Shown: piece by piece, positions 9,718-18,585 of the stretch
How positions within the stretch are numbered: the stretch's first letter is position 1
Layout of the letters: every line of letters begins with the position of its first letter
Source: Tisiphia sp964030975
GTDB lineage: Bacteria; Pseudomonadota; Alphaproteobacteria; Rickettsiales; Rickettsiaceae
Assembly (NCBI RefSeq): GCF_964030975.1
Contig: NZ_CAXIQH010000001.1
Location: forward strand, 186,001-250,000
Reading direction: 5' to 3'
Length of the DNA stretch: 64,000 bases
Notes under the pieces: model-generated
Database searches by the model: none
The model's input: only the letters and a program-made list of their open reading frames with translations
Told to the model about the DNA's origin: nothing
Translations under genes and position numbers: made by a program

Positions 9718-11359
9718 GCTGCCGTCTCGATTAATTCCGTATTATTTATATATCTTGCATAGGCAAAAGGCGTATAATTCGTAGGATGCTTCTTTGCTTT
9801 GCTGCTCTGCTCTTGCAGCCAATTTAAATATTTAAAGGCATTGATCTCGTTCTCACTACAAGTCTTTACTATACTATACAGACCACTATGTATCTCAGCA
9901 CTATTGATTGTTTTAAAGAATAATGAATTCTTCCTTTGTAAAATAATGGTACGTAGTGACCTCTCAGCCCAATTATTATCAAGACTGCTAACTGGAATTT
10001 TCAAAAATTGCGTCAAACCTTCTTTATTATTTAACCAATATTTCATAGCTTGCCCAAACCTACTATTAGGCTCAACTTTCTTGTCGTTAAATAATTCGTC
10101 TATTTTGTTATATATGTTTTCTATATATTTACTGCTATGTTCCTGATGGTACTTCAGCTTTTCCTCAAGGCTCATCTCTTTACATTGATGTTCATTATGG
10201 TAAATCCCACCAGTCTGTTTGAGAAAATATCCGCATTCTTCAGGGTAATATGGTTCATTCTCTGTAAATTTTCTCTGCCCATGTGACAAACAATTGATCA
10301 TCACTATTATTGCCAGTAATTCTTTATCTGCTTCTGATAATACCGGGTTATTATTGTTACTTGCATCAGTCATTAAATGAATAGAATCAGTCCTATTCTT
10401 ACGATTCTTTAGTACGTTACCAATATTTTCCCCGCCATGCTTATTACCGGTAAAATATAAAACTATCACCTCATTATTTGTAGTTTTAGCACATATAGTA
10501 GTGGTATAACAGCTGCGTCCTTTCTTATTTTGAGTACGTAATTTTTTATTGGCTACAGTAATTTCTAAAATCCTGGCTCTAGTATCATCAAGGTTCAGTG
10601 AACTACATTCGGCAGCCATTTCCAATAATACCCTGTAAATTTCAGCTCCACCACCTTCTTGCCAAACATCTAAATATTGTTGCCACAACGAGCTATGGGA
10701 TACAGGAACCCCGCTTAAACTTTGCAACCTAGATAAACGATAGAAGGGAGTACCGTAGGTCTTTTGTAACACTATTGCACTTTTGCTACTATTTGTCCAT
10801 TTGTTGATATTTTTATTGTTCATAACTGTATAATCGCAAGCATTACAGCGTAACGTTTTCTTTACATATCTGTTGACTGTAATTGGAGCATTACCTGTAA
10901 ATTGTAGCAATTTTCTAGCTTCACTATTATAGAGTTTACCATTATCACAGTGAGGACAGCTATCACCACTACAAAAATTCTCAGGAGATAAATAGCTGGT
11001 ATTCGCATCCTGATAATCATCAAATCCATATTTACCTTGCCAATTACTGCGATCTCTCTTCTTGGACTCATCGTACTCTTCTTCATTACCACCATTCTTA
11101 TTATCAGATTCACTCGGTGGTTCTTTTAATGAATCTGAACTATCTTTTTTTTGTTATCTGCCTTAAAACCAATCATCATCTCCTTAAGCTTATTTATACT
11201 GATGTTTGATGATGCTAGCTTGTCTATTAGTTCGTTACAAAATTTCACAAGTTCTATCACCGCTTGCTGATCATCTCCTGTTAATGAACTTGCCTTAATA
11301 TGTTGTATTAGTTCTTCTCGTTCCTCAGCACTTAAGGTCGCTACTTTTGGCTTTTTCAT
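9714..11359 (-). CDS. tnpC: IS66 transposase TnpC, copy A, read by -1 frameshift
   Basis: Two overlapping frames encode one protein of about 548 residues. The first frame (11126-11359) gives the helical N-terminus MKKPKVATLSAEEREEL. It reaches AAC AAA AAA AAG, and a -1 slip on A-AAA-AAG enters the second frame. This continues through DSSDSLKEPP to the zinc-binding cysteine pairs (SCPHC, LRCNAC) and the DDE core: LDDT, MTDAS and NNWAERSLRT. The A-run is the same in all four copies, which argues for programmed slippage rather than decay. Confidence 0.85.
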
Positions 11360-11484
11360 TTTGATTCATTCATTACGTTTAATAATTGAAATGTTATAGT
11401 ATAACTGATAGTTTTTCAACCAGTTTTTTTACTAATCGGTGATATTTGCATAGTAGGAACCCAAATTTATAAAATAAATTCATA

Positions 11485-14472
11485 CTACCAAAAAAATTTA
11501 ATAGAGTTATGCAGTTTTGCTGCAAGTATACATTTAAGTTGTTGCTCAGTAAGTTTATCACCTTGGTCTTTTATTGTTAGTCTTATTGCTTCAATTGATT
11601 TTTTACTTTTAGTAGCTTCTGATATATTTAGTTCAAAATCTAGAATATCATCCTCTAGAAAAATACCCACCAGATTACTATCAACATTATTGTTGATAGC
11701 ATGAATCACCAGGCTTTTTATTACTGCCTTCAGTTTTTCTGGGTCACATATTATATTAGGATATTTTATTTTATATCGGCTCATAAACCGTAATGGTTGA
11801 GCAAATAATTTTTCACATTCTACTACTACTTCATTTACTAAATCCATAATGTTGATTTTAGTAAGCTTAATATGCACCTGATGTCTTACTCTATGAGTAA
11901 TAGTTGAAAGATATAAAGCTCCAGCCTCTATTCGTTTTATTATTTCACATGATTCTTCAGTGATCCGAGAAATCTGGTCTTTATTATCTGTTTTTTGTAG
12001 TTTTGCACATAATTCTTTAAGTTGAAGGTACAAGGTATTAAGTTGCTGTTGTTCTTGAGTTGTTATTCTATTAAAAAACTCTTCTTCATGTTGTGTTACT
12101 TTTATCAAATCATGCGTTAGTTTCCTTGATTTTGCTTCCCATGCACTCTTCATGGTTTCAGACAGTTCTTCATATTTTTGTTTTGGTTTTAGAAATGCTA
12201 TTAATACACTACTAAATAGCAACAAAAGGAAATTTATTTGAAATTGTATACTACCGAAATTACTAGTTAAATAGTCTTCACCCATATAACATTTAAAAAA
12301 TTGCAATGATGCAAATGTACCAAAAATCGTTATAAATAAAGCTACTTGCCACCTAAGCAATATCCCTGTAATTAACAAATTAATAATAAATATTATTAAT
12401 TGTAGTTGATGAAATTCGCTAATCATGACCAACATACTTCCAACACAAATCAATAGATATAAAATACCTAGATTCCAAGCTAATGCTATAAAGCTCTCGT
12501 TTTTAAATCTAGGAGGCCATATTGGATAAGTTACAAGCCCGGTAGATATTATTAATACTGAGTGGTAAATGAAGTGATAAATATCAGCATATTTTGTGCT
12601 ATAATATTCTGAAATAGTAAATAACGAGGAATAAGTGGATATTATTACAAAGAAGCCAAATAGAAAATAAGTAATTTCATTTTTTGGTAGATTGCCTTTA
12701 CAAAAATTTATCAGATTAAATTGTTTGATTGAACTAATAATTTTTCTGAATTTTCTTTTACGTTCCAGTCTGAGAGCGATTATAGGGCTGGGGTCTTTCA
12801 CACCAATCCAACCACCAGCTTGTTTAAAAAAGTAATGGCTAAACATCAAAGTTAACAAATTAGCTGCCATAGCTGGTACGGTAGCCCCCATTTTTACATT
12901 TAAGATTTTAAAACTAACTGCTGTAATAAATCCAGCAAACATTCCAACTAATACCGCTTTACTACTACTACGAAAGCCTAGGATTGCTAAAAGGAAAGGT
13001 GCTGAAACTACAGGCATATAAACACCTAATACTATTAGCAGTAAATCAAGTATACTACTTGCTTTGAAAGCTAGGAAAATAGCAAAAATACCAACAAAAA
13101 CAGCGGAAATACGTAATATAATGAGATCACTAAGATTATTACGTTGAAGCACCCCAGGCGTCATTGTGAGACCACGTGAGTGTAGTGGCAATCCGCTTTC
13201 CTGGATTGCTTCGTCGCCACAAAGTGGCTTCTCGCAATGACGTGTATGTACCCCACTCGTCATTGCGAGGAGTAGCGAAGCACGACGAAGCAATCCATTT
13301 TTAATCACTTTCTTGGATTGCTTCGTCGCCACTAAAGTAGCTCCTCGCAATGACGAGTTAGTTGGGGTCACTAAAGTGGCTCCTTGCAATGACGGAGTAA
13401 TGTTAGTTGGGTTAGGTATAAAATTTAATAATTTTAAAATATCATTAGTAAATAATATAGCTGAAGAGTTAATGTATGAGTCTGCAGTAGACATAATTAT
13501 CGCGATAATACCTATAGCAGTAAGTCCTCTTAATCCTGGATAGCTGTGATTCTCTATAATATGGGCTAATAAATTATTAGGGTTAAGATTAGGATTATCT
13601 GCCAGTAATAATATTCCAACCCAGATTGTTATTACTAATATCACAAGACAAATTAAACCTGCTGTTATAAAAGACTGTCTAGCTTGCATGACATCCTTAG
13701 CCATTGCCAATCTCTGGAAAAAAACCGGTTGAAAAGCTGGAATTAGATAAACTAATAACAAGAAAAAGGAACTTATAGACTTAGAGTTATAGAAATTAAA
13801 TACCTGACTATAATCAAATAAAGGGCTTTCATTAATTGTTACAAAAACTTTATGAGGATCATGGAGAGTTCCCCAAATTATCAAAGTAATTACAGGAACG
13901 ATAGTGCCAAAAGTAAAAAATTGTATTATATCTGTAAAAGTAACAGCCCTGATACCACCAAAAGCCGAGTATAATATCACTATAACAGCACTTGCCAAAA
14001 CGGCATAAAAACTGGAAACATTAAAGAAAAGTTGCAACATGGTAGCTGAAACCTTAAATTGCAATGCAACTATTCCTATACAAAGGAAAATACCTGCTAC
14101 GGCTGTAACCAATTGAACTTTTTTACCATACAGACTCCCCATGGCTTCAGCTATGGAAAGATTACCTAGAAACTCTGCCATACGTGGAGCTAATAAGTAA
14201 CCAACGATTATCAGAGCCAAAGGTTCACAAATTGCCGGAATGATAAAGTATAGACCTTGTCTATAAGATTCAGTAATTGCCCCAGAAAAAAAACCACTAC
14301 CAATACAAGTAGCAATAATTGTAGCAGTTATAGTACTGGTGGAGAAATTGCGGTTGCCTATAGCATATTCGTTAATATTTTTTATACCACGACTAAAAAA
14401 TAGACCTACTGCTAAGTTAAAAGTTAAAAAGGTAGCGAAAATGGTTGTATCCAAATCCCAACTTAAATGCAT
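11485..14472 (-). CDS. Sodium/solute symporter fused to a sensor histidine kinase, C-terminus removed by IS66
   Basis: Residues 1-530 are a sodium:solute symporter (SSS, PutP-like) domain with about 13 membrane segments. A second membrane region (about 590-740) follows, then a coiled linker (KSAWEAKSRKLTHDL), a helical dimerisation region and the start of a histidine-kinase ATPase domain (DPEKLKAVIKSLVIHAINNN, the N-box region). Such fusions sense or import small solutes and signal through phosphorylation. The gene is cut at 11532, after LTEQQLK; the last 15 residues are encoded by the IS66 end, so the G-boxes are lost. About 90 residues in the middle of the transporter are translated palindromic repeat (13142-13421). 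Signalling by this copy is probably lost; the transport half could still be made. Confidence 0.75.
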   Translation of the reverse strand: MHLSWDLDTTIFATFLTFNLAVGLFFSRGIKNINEYAIGNRNFSTSTITATIIATCIGSGFFSGAITESYRQGLYFIIPAICEPLALIIVGYLLAPRMAEFLGNLSIAEAMGSLYGKKVQLVTAVAGIFLCIGIVALQFKVSATMLQLFFNVSSFYAVLASAVIVILYSAFGGIRAVTFTDIIQFFTFGTIVPVITLIIWGTLHDPHKVFVTINESPLFDYSQVFNFYNSKSISSFFLLLVYLIPAFQPVFFQRLAMAKDVMQARQSFITAGLICLVILVITIWVGILLLADNPNLNPNNLLAHIIENHSYPGLRGLTAIGIIAIIMSTADSYINSSAILFTNDILKLLNFIPNPTNITPSLQGATLVTPTNSSLRGATLVATKQSKKVIKNGLLRRASLLLAMTSGVHTRHCEKPLCGDEAIQESGLPLHSRGLTMTPGVLQRNNLSDLIILRISAVFVGIFAIFLAFKASSILDLLLIVLGVYMPVVSAPFLLAILGFRSSSKAVLVGMFAGFITAVSFKILNVKMGATVPAMAANLLTLMFSHYFFKQAGGWIGVKDPSPIIALRLERKRKFRKIISSIKQFNLINFCKGNLPKNEITYFLFGFFVIISTYSSLFTISEYYSTKYADIYHFIYHSVLIISTGLVTYPIWPPRFKNESFIALAWNLGILYLLICVGSMLVMISEFHQLQLIIFIINLLITGILLRWQVALFITIFGTFASLQFFKCYMGEDYLTSNFGSIQFQINFLLLLFSSVLIAFLKPKQKYEELSETMKSAWEAKSRKLTHDLIKVTQHEEEFFNRITTQEQQQLNTLYLQLKELCAKLQKTDNKDQISRITEESCEIIKRIEAGALYLSTITHRVRHQVHIKLTKINIMDLVNEVVVECEKLFAQPLRFMSRYKIKYPNIICDPEKLKAVIKSLVIHAINNNVDSNLVGIFLEDDILDFELNISEATKSKKSIEAIRLTIKDQGDKLTEQQLKCILAAKLHNSIKFFW
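13142..13421 (-). repeat. R1 palindromic repeats inserted in frame in the symporter gene
   Basis: Two full R1 units and one partial unit (arms GTCATTGCGAGGAG / CTCCTCGCAATGACG; centre CGAAGCAATCC / GGATTGCTTCG) lie inside the transporter gene. At the edge nearer the gene start is a terminal-repeat-like TATACCTAACCCAACTAACA. On the coding strand they add peptides such as SLRGATLVATKQ and LLRRASLLLAMT without a stop. The insertion falls between two predicted membrane segments. Confidence 0.85.
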
Positions 14473-14820
14473 ATAATCTTCCCCTGAATGTCAAAAAACT
14501 GTAAATTTTTGACCACCAAAGACAAGATTTTTAGAAGAAGTGAATCTAGATTGGTGATCGGGGAGTTAGCAAAACTGCCGACAGACAGCTATGATAGACG
14601 CCATCAGGCTCAAATGTAAACACTTGAGCCTTGAACATACGACTACCATCCCCCCGACCATAAAAGACCGAGAAGCACCATTTTTACGGTATAATGCATA
14701 CCGCTGTCAGATAAAGGTTGCTAAACCCCAGAATTACTTTGCAGCAATTCCACCTTAGATTTTAAATATCTATTTGTCTAAAGTCAATATAATGTTTTTA
14801 TATAATAATTCTAAAATATA
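14473..14820. other. Gene-free stretch with a structured segment
   Basis: No convincing gene is present. Between about 14540 and 14760 the sequence is more GC-rich than its surroundings and holds complementary runs, the clearest being GGCTCAA at 14610 pairing with TTGAGCC at 14627 across a 10-base loop. It could be a small RNA or the relic of a repeat or mobile element. I could not assign it to tmRNA, 6S or SRP RNA. Confidence 0.35.
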
Positions 14821-14850
14821 TTGACATAGTATGTACACTGTATGTATTAT
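14821..14850 (+). promoter_or_regulatory. Promoter of the toxin-antitoxin pair with repeated TATGTA
   Basis: TTGACA at 14821-14826 and TATTAT at 14845-14850 are separated by 18 bp, a good sigma-70 type promoter 25 bp before the antitoxin ATG. The spacer contains TATGTA twice, a possible site for autorepression by the antitoxin. Confidence 0.55.
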
Positions 14851-14875
14851 TATTAAATAAAAACTATGTAAAATT

Positions 14876-15127
14876 ATGAACTACAAATTAGATAAATACG
14901 AACAAGAAATAGAGATTAATTTTGGAAAACAACCTAGTATTAAAAACCAGGATGATCTTGGTCTATTTCAAAATGCGGCTAAAACACATCTAAAACAAAA
15001 ACATCCGATTACCATAAGAGTAGCCCAGCAGGATATTGAAGCTATAAAAATTAAAGCTTCAAAGGCTGGATTAGCATATCAAACATATATTAATATGCTG
15101 ATTCATAAAGAAGCCACAAGATTATAG
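14876..15127 (+). CDS. CopG/ribbon-helix-helix type antitoxin
   Basis: The 83-residue protein ends with HPITIRVAQQDIEAIKIKASKAGLAYQTYINMLIHK, the strand-helix-helix pattern of MetJ/Arc/CopG repressors. In type II toxin-antitoxin pairs this part binds DNA and the other end neutralises the toxin. It lies directly before a BrnT-like toxin gene and after a strong promoter with a repeated motif, so autoregulation is likely. Confidence 0.72.
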   Translation: MNYKLDKYEQEIEINFGKQPSIKNQDDLGLFQNAAKTHLKQKHPITIRVAQQDIEAIKIKASKAGLAYQTYINMLIHKEATRL

Positions 15128-15147
15128 ATGTTGTTAGGTAGTGTAAG

Positions 15148-15420
15148 TTGATTAAATTTAGATATAATTATGAGAAAAATTCGAAATTATTACTTGAAAG
15201 GGGGATAGGCTTTGAAGAAATAATTCAGGCTATAGCAGATGGAAATCTGCTAGATATAACGAAACATCACAATCAAGAGCAATATCCTGATCAGCAGATT
15301 TTATATGTAAGAGTAGTAACTGAAGTATATGCTGTACCTTACATCAAAGAAGATAAAGAAACTATTTTTCTAAAGACACTATTTCCAAGTAGAAAAGCAA
15401 GAAAAAAATTTTTAAGTTAA
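15148..15420 (+). CDS. BrnT-like toxin of a type II toxin-antitoxin pair
   Basis: The 90-residue protein has the BrnT-type pattern: an N-terminal FRYNYEKNSKLLLERGIGFEEI helix, a central strand region and a C-terminal FPSRKARKKFL motif. Proteins of this fold are mostly ribonuclease toxins. The start is TTG at 15148, 20 bp after the antitoxin stop. Both genes are intact. I infer the toxic activity from family and context only. Confidence 0.65.
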   Translation: MIKFRYNYEKNSKLLLERGIGFEEIIQAIADGNLLDITKHHNQEQYPDQQILYVRVVTEVYAVPYIKEDKETIFLKTLFPSRKARKKFLS

Positions 15421-15461
15421 ATCTCACTCAAATTGGTAAAGGAAACAATTGATATAAATTA

Positions 15462-16022
15462 TTATTTCAAATCACTATCACAATTGGGGTTTTGTTGAGA
15501 AAGTTTATCATTATCAGAAGTAGCGGGTTTAATTCTGCCAATCATTTCATCTACTGATACTTGAAAATAATCTGCTAGGGCTACTGCGATTTGGCTATTA
15601 AAAGTTTTTTGTTCTCTCTTACCATTAACAAACCCATGTAAAGAATTATTACTAAAGCCTATTTCAATACTTAGTTTATACAAATTTAGATTTTGTTTTT
15701 CTGCTTTGTCAATCAGAAACTTTTTTATATTAGAAATGATATCACTTGGTGTAATTTTACAAAATTCTGGACTTTCTGTATTAGGTAAAGAAAGATATTG
15801 ATTTCTTCCTACAACTTCGTCCATAGAACAGTTAAAATAGTCAGCTATTTTCAATATATTATACATTTGAGTAGTAGAGCTTAACCCGTTCATAATACTA
15901 GTAATATTATTATAAGAAATACCACTTTGCTTAGAAAGCTCTTTTCTTGTTAGTTTGAGTTCTTCAAATTTTGATTCTAAAAATTGTTGTATTTTTTTAA
16001 CAAGAGTCATACAGGAATTCAA
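15462..16022 (-). CDS. Transcriptional regulator with two XRE-type helix-turn-helix domains
   Basis: Two helix-turn-helix domains occur in tandem: LTRKELSKQSGISYNNITSI (residues about 24-43) and a second around LYKLSIEIGFSNNSLHGFVN (about 112-131). Each is followed by a copy of the sequence YFxxSxDExxGR (YFNCSMDEVVGR and YFQVSVDEMIGR), so the gene arose by internal duplication. Such proteins act as phage-type repressors or antitoxin-like regulators. It is convergent with the toxin-antitoxin pair and may not belong to it. Confidence 0.8.
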   Translation of the reverse strand: MNSCMTLVKKIQQFLESKFEELKLTRKELSKQSGISYNNITSIMNGLSSTTQMYNILKIADYFNCSMDEVVGRNQYLSLPNTESPEFCKITPSDIISNIKKFLIDKAEKQNLNLYKLSIEIGFSNNSLHGFVNGKREQKTFNSQIAVALADYFQVSVDEMIGRIKPATSDNDKLSQQNPNCDSDLK

Positions 16023-16782
16023 GGATTAAGTAAAAAACAAAAACTCGCGCGGTGAAATTATTTACTTGACACCCCAAAATAATTATATTAGACTGCAAAA
16101 ATAGAATGAGACCAAAAAAAAGAGGTCAGTAACTGCTGACTAATTTTTTAGAGCCAAAATACATATTTTGGCTTAGCTGTCCGAGAGTCATTGCGAGACC
16201 ACGTGAGTGTAGTGGCAATCCACTTTTCTGGATTGCTTCGTCGCCACTAAAGTGGCTCCTCGCAATGACGAATCGGATTAGCTATAAGTCTCGTTCTAAA
16301 AAGTCCAGTGTAACAACTCAAGCGTTTAGCTTATTAATAGGCTAAAACTTGAATATTACATTGAGCAAACTAGTAAGTACTTGAAGGTTTCGCGACTGAA
16401 AGTACTTACTAGCTAAATTAATTAATCCAATAGCTATTGCTATTAAATTACAACCGTTATTGAGGTGTACTTATGATCATACACAAATCTCTTCCATTAG
16501 TCAAACTCTATTATTTTTGCAGTCTCATAACGTAAGTATTAGCAATATCGGCGTCATTGCGAGGAGCTACTTTAGTGGCAACGAAGCAATCCATAAAAGT
16601 GGATTGCCACGACCACTATGTGGTCTCGCAATGACATGTATGCCTATAACTCGTCATTGCGAGGAGCTACTTTAGTAGCGACGAAGCAATCCATAAAGTA
16701 ATTAGAAATGGACTGCTTCGTCGGCTCACGCCTTCTCGCAATGACGTATATGCAACCCAAGACGTAATTAGTAGAGAAGATT
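16023..16782. repeat. Gene-free region with three R1 repeat units
   Basis: R1 units occupy about 16187-16270, 16551-16636 and 16652-16745. The first is framed by TTAGCTGTCCGA at 16172 and CGGATTAGCTATA ending near 16286, degraded terminal repeats of the R1 MITE. No gene is supported. The ATG of the Sca4-like gene follows directly, so its promoter must lie in or next to repeat DNA. Confidence 0.75.
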
Positions 16783-17826
16783 ATGAAAGATAACCCGCAG
16801 CCCACTAATATTCTTCAAGAGGATAGTAATGAGGTTGTAGAACAAATAGAAGAATCACAAGACTTATTTATTTTAGCAGATTCATCTCTGGGTATAGAAG
16901 AATTAGACCCGATTACCGAAGCCATCAGGCAGGAAATCTTGCAAAAACAGCGTGATATTTTAAGAGAATATATATCCCAGAATCATGATGCAACCGTAGC
17001 TGGCTATGAAGATAAGGAATTTGCTGAATATCTTAAAAATGTCAATAATAGAGCAATAATTGATCAAGCCTTTGCAAATGCTGAAGTTAAAGCTGAACTA
17101 GAAAGAACAGAGATAGTTGGATATAGGAAAGTTCATCATAATTTTGCTGATCAATTTCATACAATGAACTGGCAAGATGGTGATAGGCAAGGTAATGTCA
17201 GAAGCCAGATAGTAAGAAATGATTCAGGTGATGAGTTAGCTACTATCAAGGAAACAACTCATAAAATTAATGCTCTAGTTTCTTTGTCAGATGGCACTGT
17301 TAAGCAAATCAATAGCTATAGAACCATAGATTTTCCAACAGAATTGGCAAGTAAAAATGGTTCAATGCATTTGTCATTAGCCGTACAAGATGAAAATGGT
17401 CGAAATATTGCTAAAGATCGAGCAGTATATTTTACCGCTCATTATGATAGTCAAGGTAAATTGTCAGAAATCAGTAGCCCAAAACCAGTGAGATTTAATG
17501 GTGAAGCAGATGAGGCAATAGGCTATATAGAACATCTAGGACATGTCTATAGTTTGCCAGTAACCCAAGGTAAATATCGAGAAATGATGATAGCTTTGGA
17601 GAAGAATAAAGGGCAAGATATTGACTTCTCTCAAACTATCACTACTGCTCAGGATATGATGATTACTGCTAATACTGTCAATAGTAGTGATTTATCAATG
17701 CAAGAAGAAAAGAAATATCAATCGACCTTAGATGGATTAAAACCAGCAACTGACTTGCGAGATCAACAAAGAAAATCATTACAACAATTTGCCGAGCAAT
17801 CTCCTGCTTCAGTAGGCAAGTTATAG
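16783..17826 (+). pseudogene. sca4: Sca4-like (120-kDa cytoplasmic antigen) N-terminal region, truncated by IS630
   Basis: The protein follows the N-terminal part of rickettsial Sca4: DPITEAIRQEIL, IVGYRKVHHNFADQF, SSYREIDF-like NSYRTIDFPTELASKNGS, DRAVYFTAHYD, ISSPKPVRFNGEADEAIGYI and QGKYREMM. Full-length Sca4 is about 1000 residues and is secreted; in Rickettsia parkeri it binds host vinculin and promotes cell-to-cell spread. Here only 347 residues remain. The stop codon is created by the end of an IS630 element inserted at TA (17823). The regions expected to hold vinculin-binding sites are gone, so the known function is probably lost from this copy. Confidence 0.85.
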
Positions 17827-18413
17827 CACTTAACATATGGATTCAAATAAGTTATAATGATAAATAATAAAAAAATTTTATAATAGCAATATGGCATCCC
17901 CCTACAGTTACGATTTACGTTCTAGAGTTATAGAACATTATGAGAAATATAAGAAAGTAGCACTTACATGCGAAACCTTTAAAATTAGTCGGTCAATAAT
18001 CTATGATTGGATTAGATTAAAGAAACAAACTGGAGATATAAAGTCAAAGGAGGGATACCAGAAAGGATATGGTCATAAAATCCCTGATTTATCGGAGTTG
18101 CGTCATTTAGTAGAAAAAGGTAACTCGTTAACGCTTACAGAAATAGCAAAAGAATTAGATAATGTTGCAAGTATAATGACTATCAGCCGAGCTTTAAAGA
18201 AACTCAACATTACTCGAAAAAAAAGACATATGCGTATAAAGAAAGAGATGAAGGAAAGCGACAAGATTTTCTCAGTGAATTAGAAAAAGTGCCGAAAGAG
18301 AAACGTGTTTATCTTGATGAAGCGGGCATAAATGATAATGAATCATATGAATATGGATGGTCAATGAAAGGAAGTCGTTGTAATGGGAGTAAATCGGGAA
18401 AACGTAGTGAAAG
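17823..18413 (+). mobile_element. IS630-family element, copy a, 5' portion
   Basis: The left end TATAGCACTTAACATATGG lies at the end of the truncated sca4 gene and is the same as the IS630 end at 48608. The element runs into the IS66 copy B terminus at 18414 and has lost its right half. Insertion at a TA dinucleotide fits the IS630/Tc1 group. Confidence 0.85.
17891..18413 (+). pseudogene. IS630-family transposase, frameshifted and cut by IS66
   Basis: The first frame (to 18283) gives the DNA-binding half, MASPYSYDLRSRVIEHY with two helix-turn-helix segments. A run of eight A followed by G near 18210-18220 allows a -1 shift into the second frame, which gives KRQDFLSELEK and the first catalytic block RVYLDEAGIND. 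It ends at GKRSER, where IS66 copy B begins. The rest of the catalytic domain is missing. Confidence 0.82.
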
Positions 18414-18585
18414 GTATACTTGCAGCAAAACTGCATAACTCTATTAAATTTTTTTGGTAGTATGAATTTATTTTATAAATTTGGGTTCCTACTATGCAAA
18501 TATCACCGATTAGTAAAAAAACTGGTTGAAAAACTATCAGTTATACTATAACATTTCAATTATTAAACGTAATGAATGAATCAAA

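Larger units (their letters stand above)
8906..11531 (-). mobile_element. IS66-family element, copy A (2626 bp, subtype 1)
   Basis: The termini are GTATACTTGCAGCAAAACTG at 8906 and its complement ending at 11531. It carries tnpA-like and tnpB genes on the + strand and the large tnpC on the - strand, convergent, which is not the usual IS66 layout. The flanks (portal remnant on the left, symporter gene on the right) share no target duplication. This copy therefore marks a recombination junction rather than a simple insertion. Confidence 0.9.

Noticed and set aside
9482..9784. 100-residue open frame overlapping IS66 tnpB
   Set aside because: Alternative frame of tnpB, whose own frame matches the TnpB family clearly.
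9799..10146. 115-residue open frame antisense to IS66 tnpC (and the same frame at 19799, 22278 and 50318)
   Set aside because: It recurs only because the element is repeated. It is an antisense shadow of the conserved transposase with no ribosome binding site and no domain.
14540..14760. tmRNA or 6S RNA
   Set aside because: No tag-peptide frame, no tRNA-like ends with a T-arm, and no central 6S-type bubble could be made out.
16460..16675. 71-residue open frame upstream of sca4
   Set aside because: Most of it is translated R1 repeat, and no gene context or ribosome binding site supports it.
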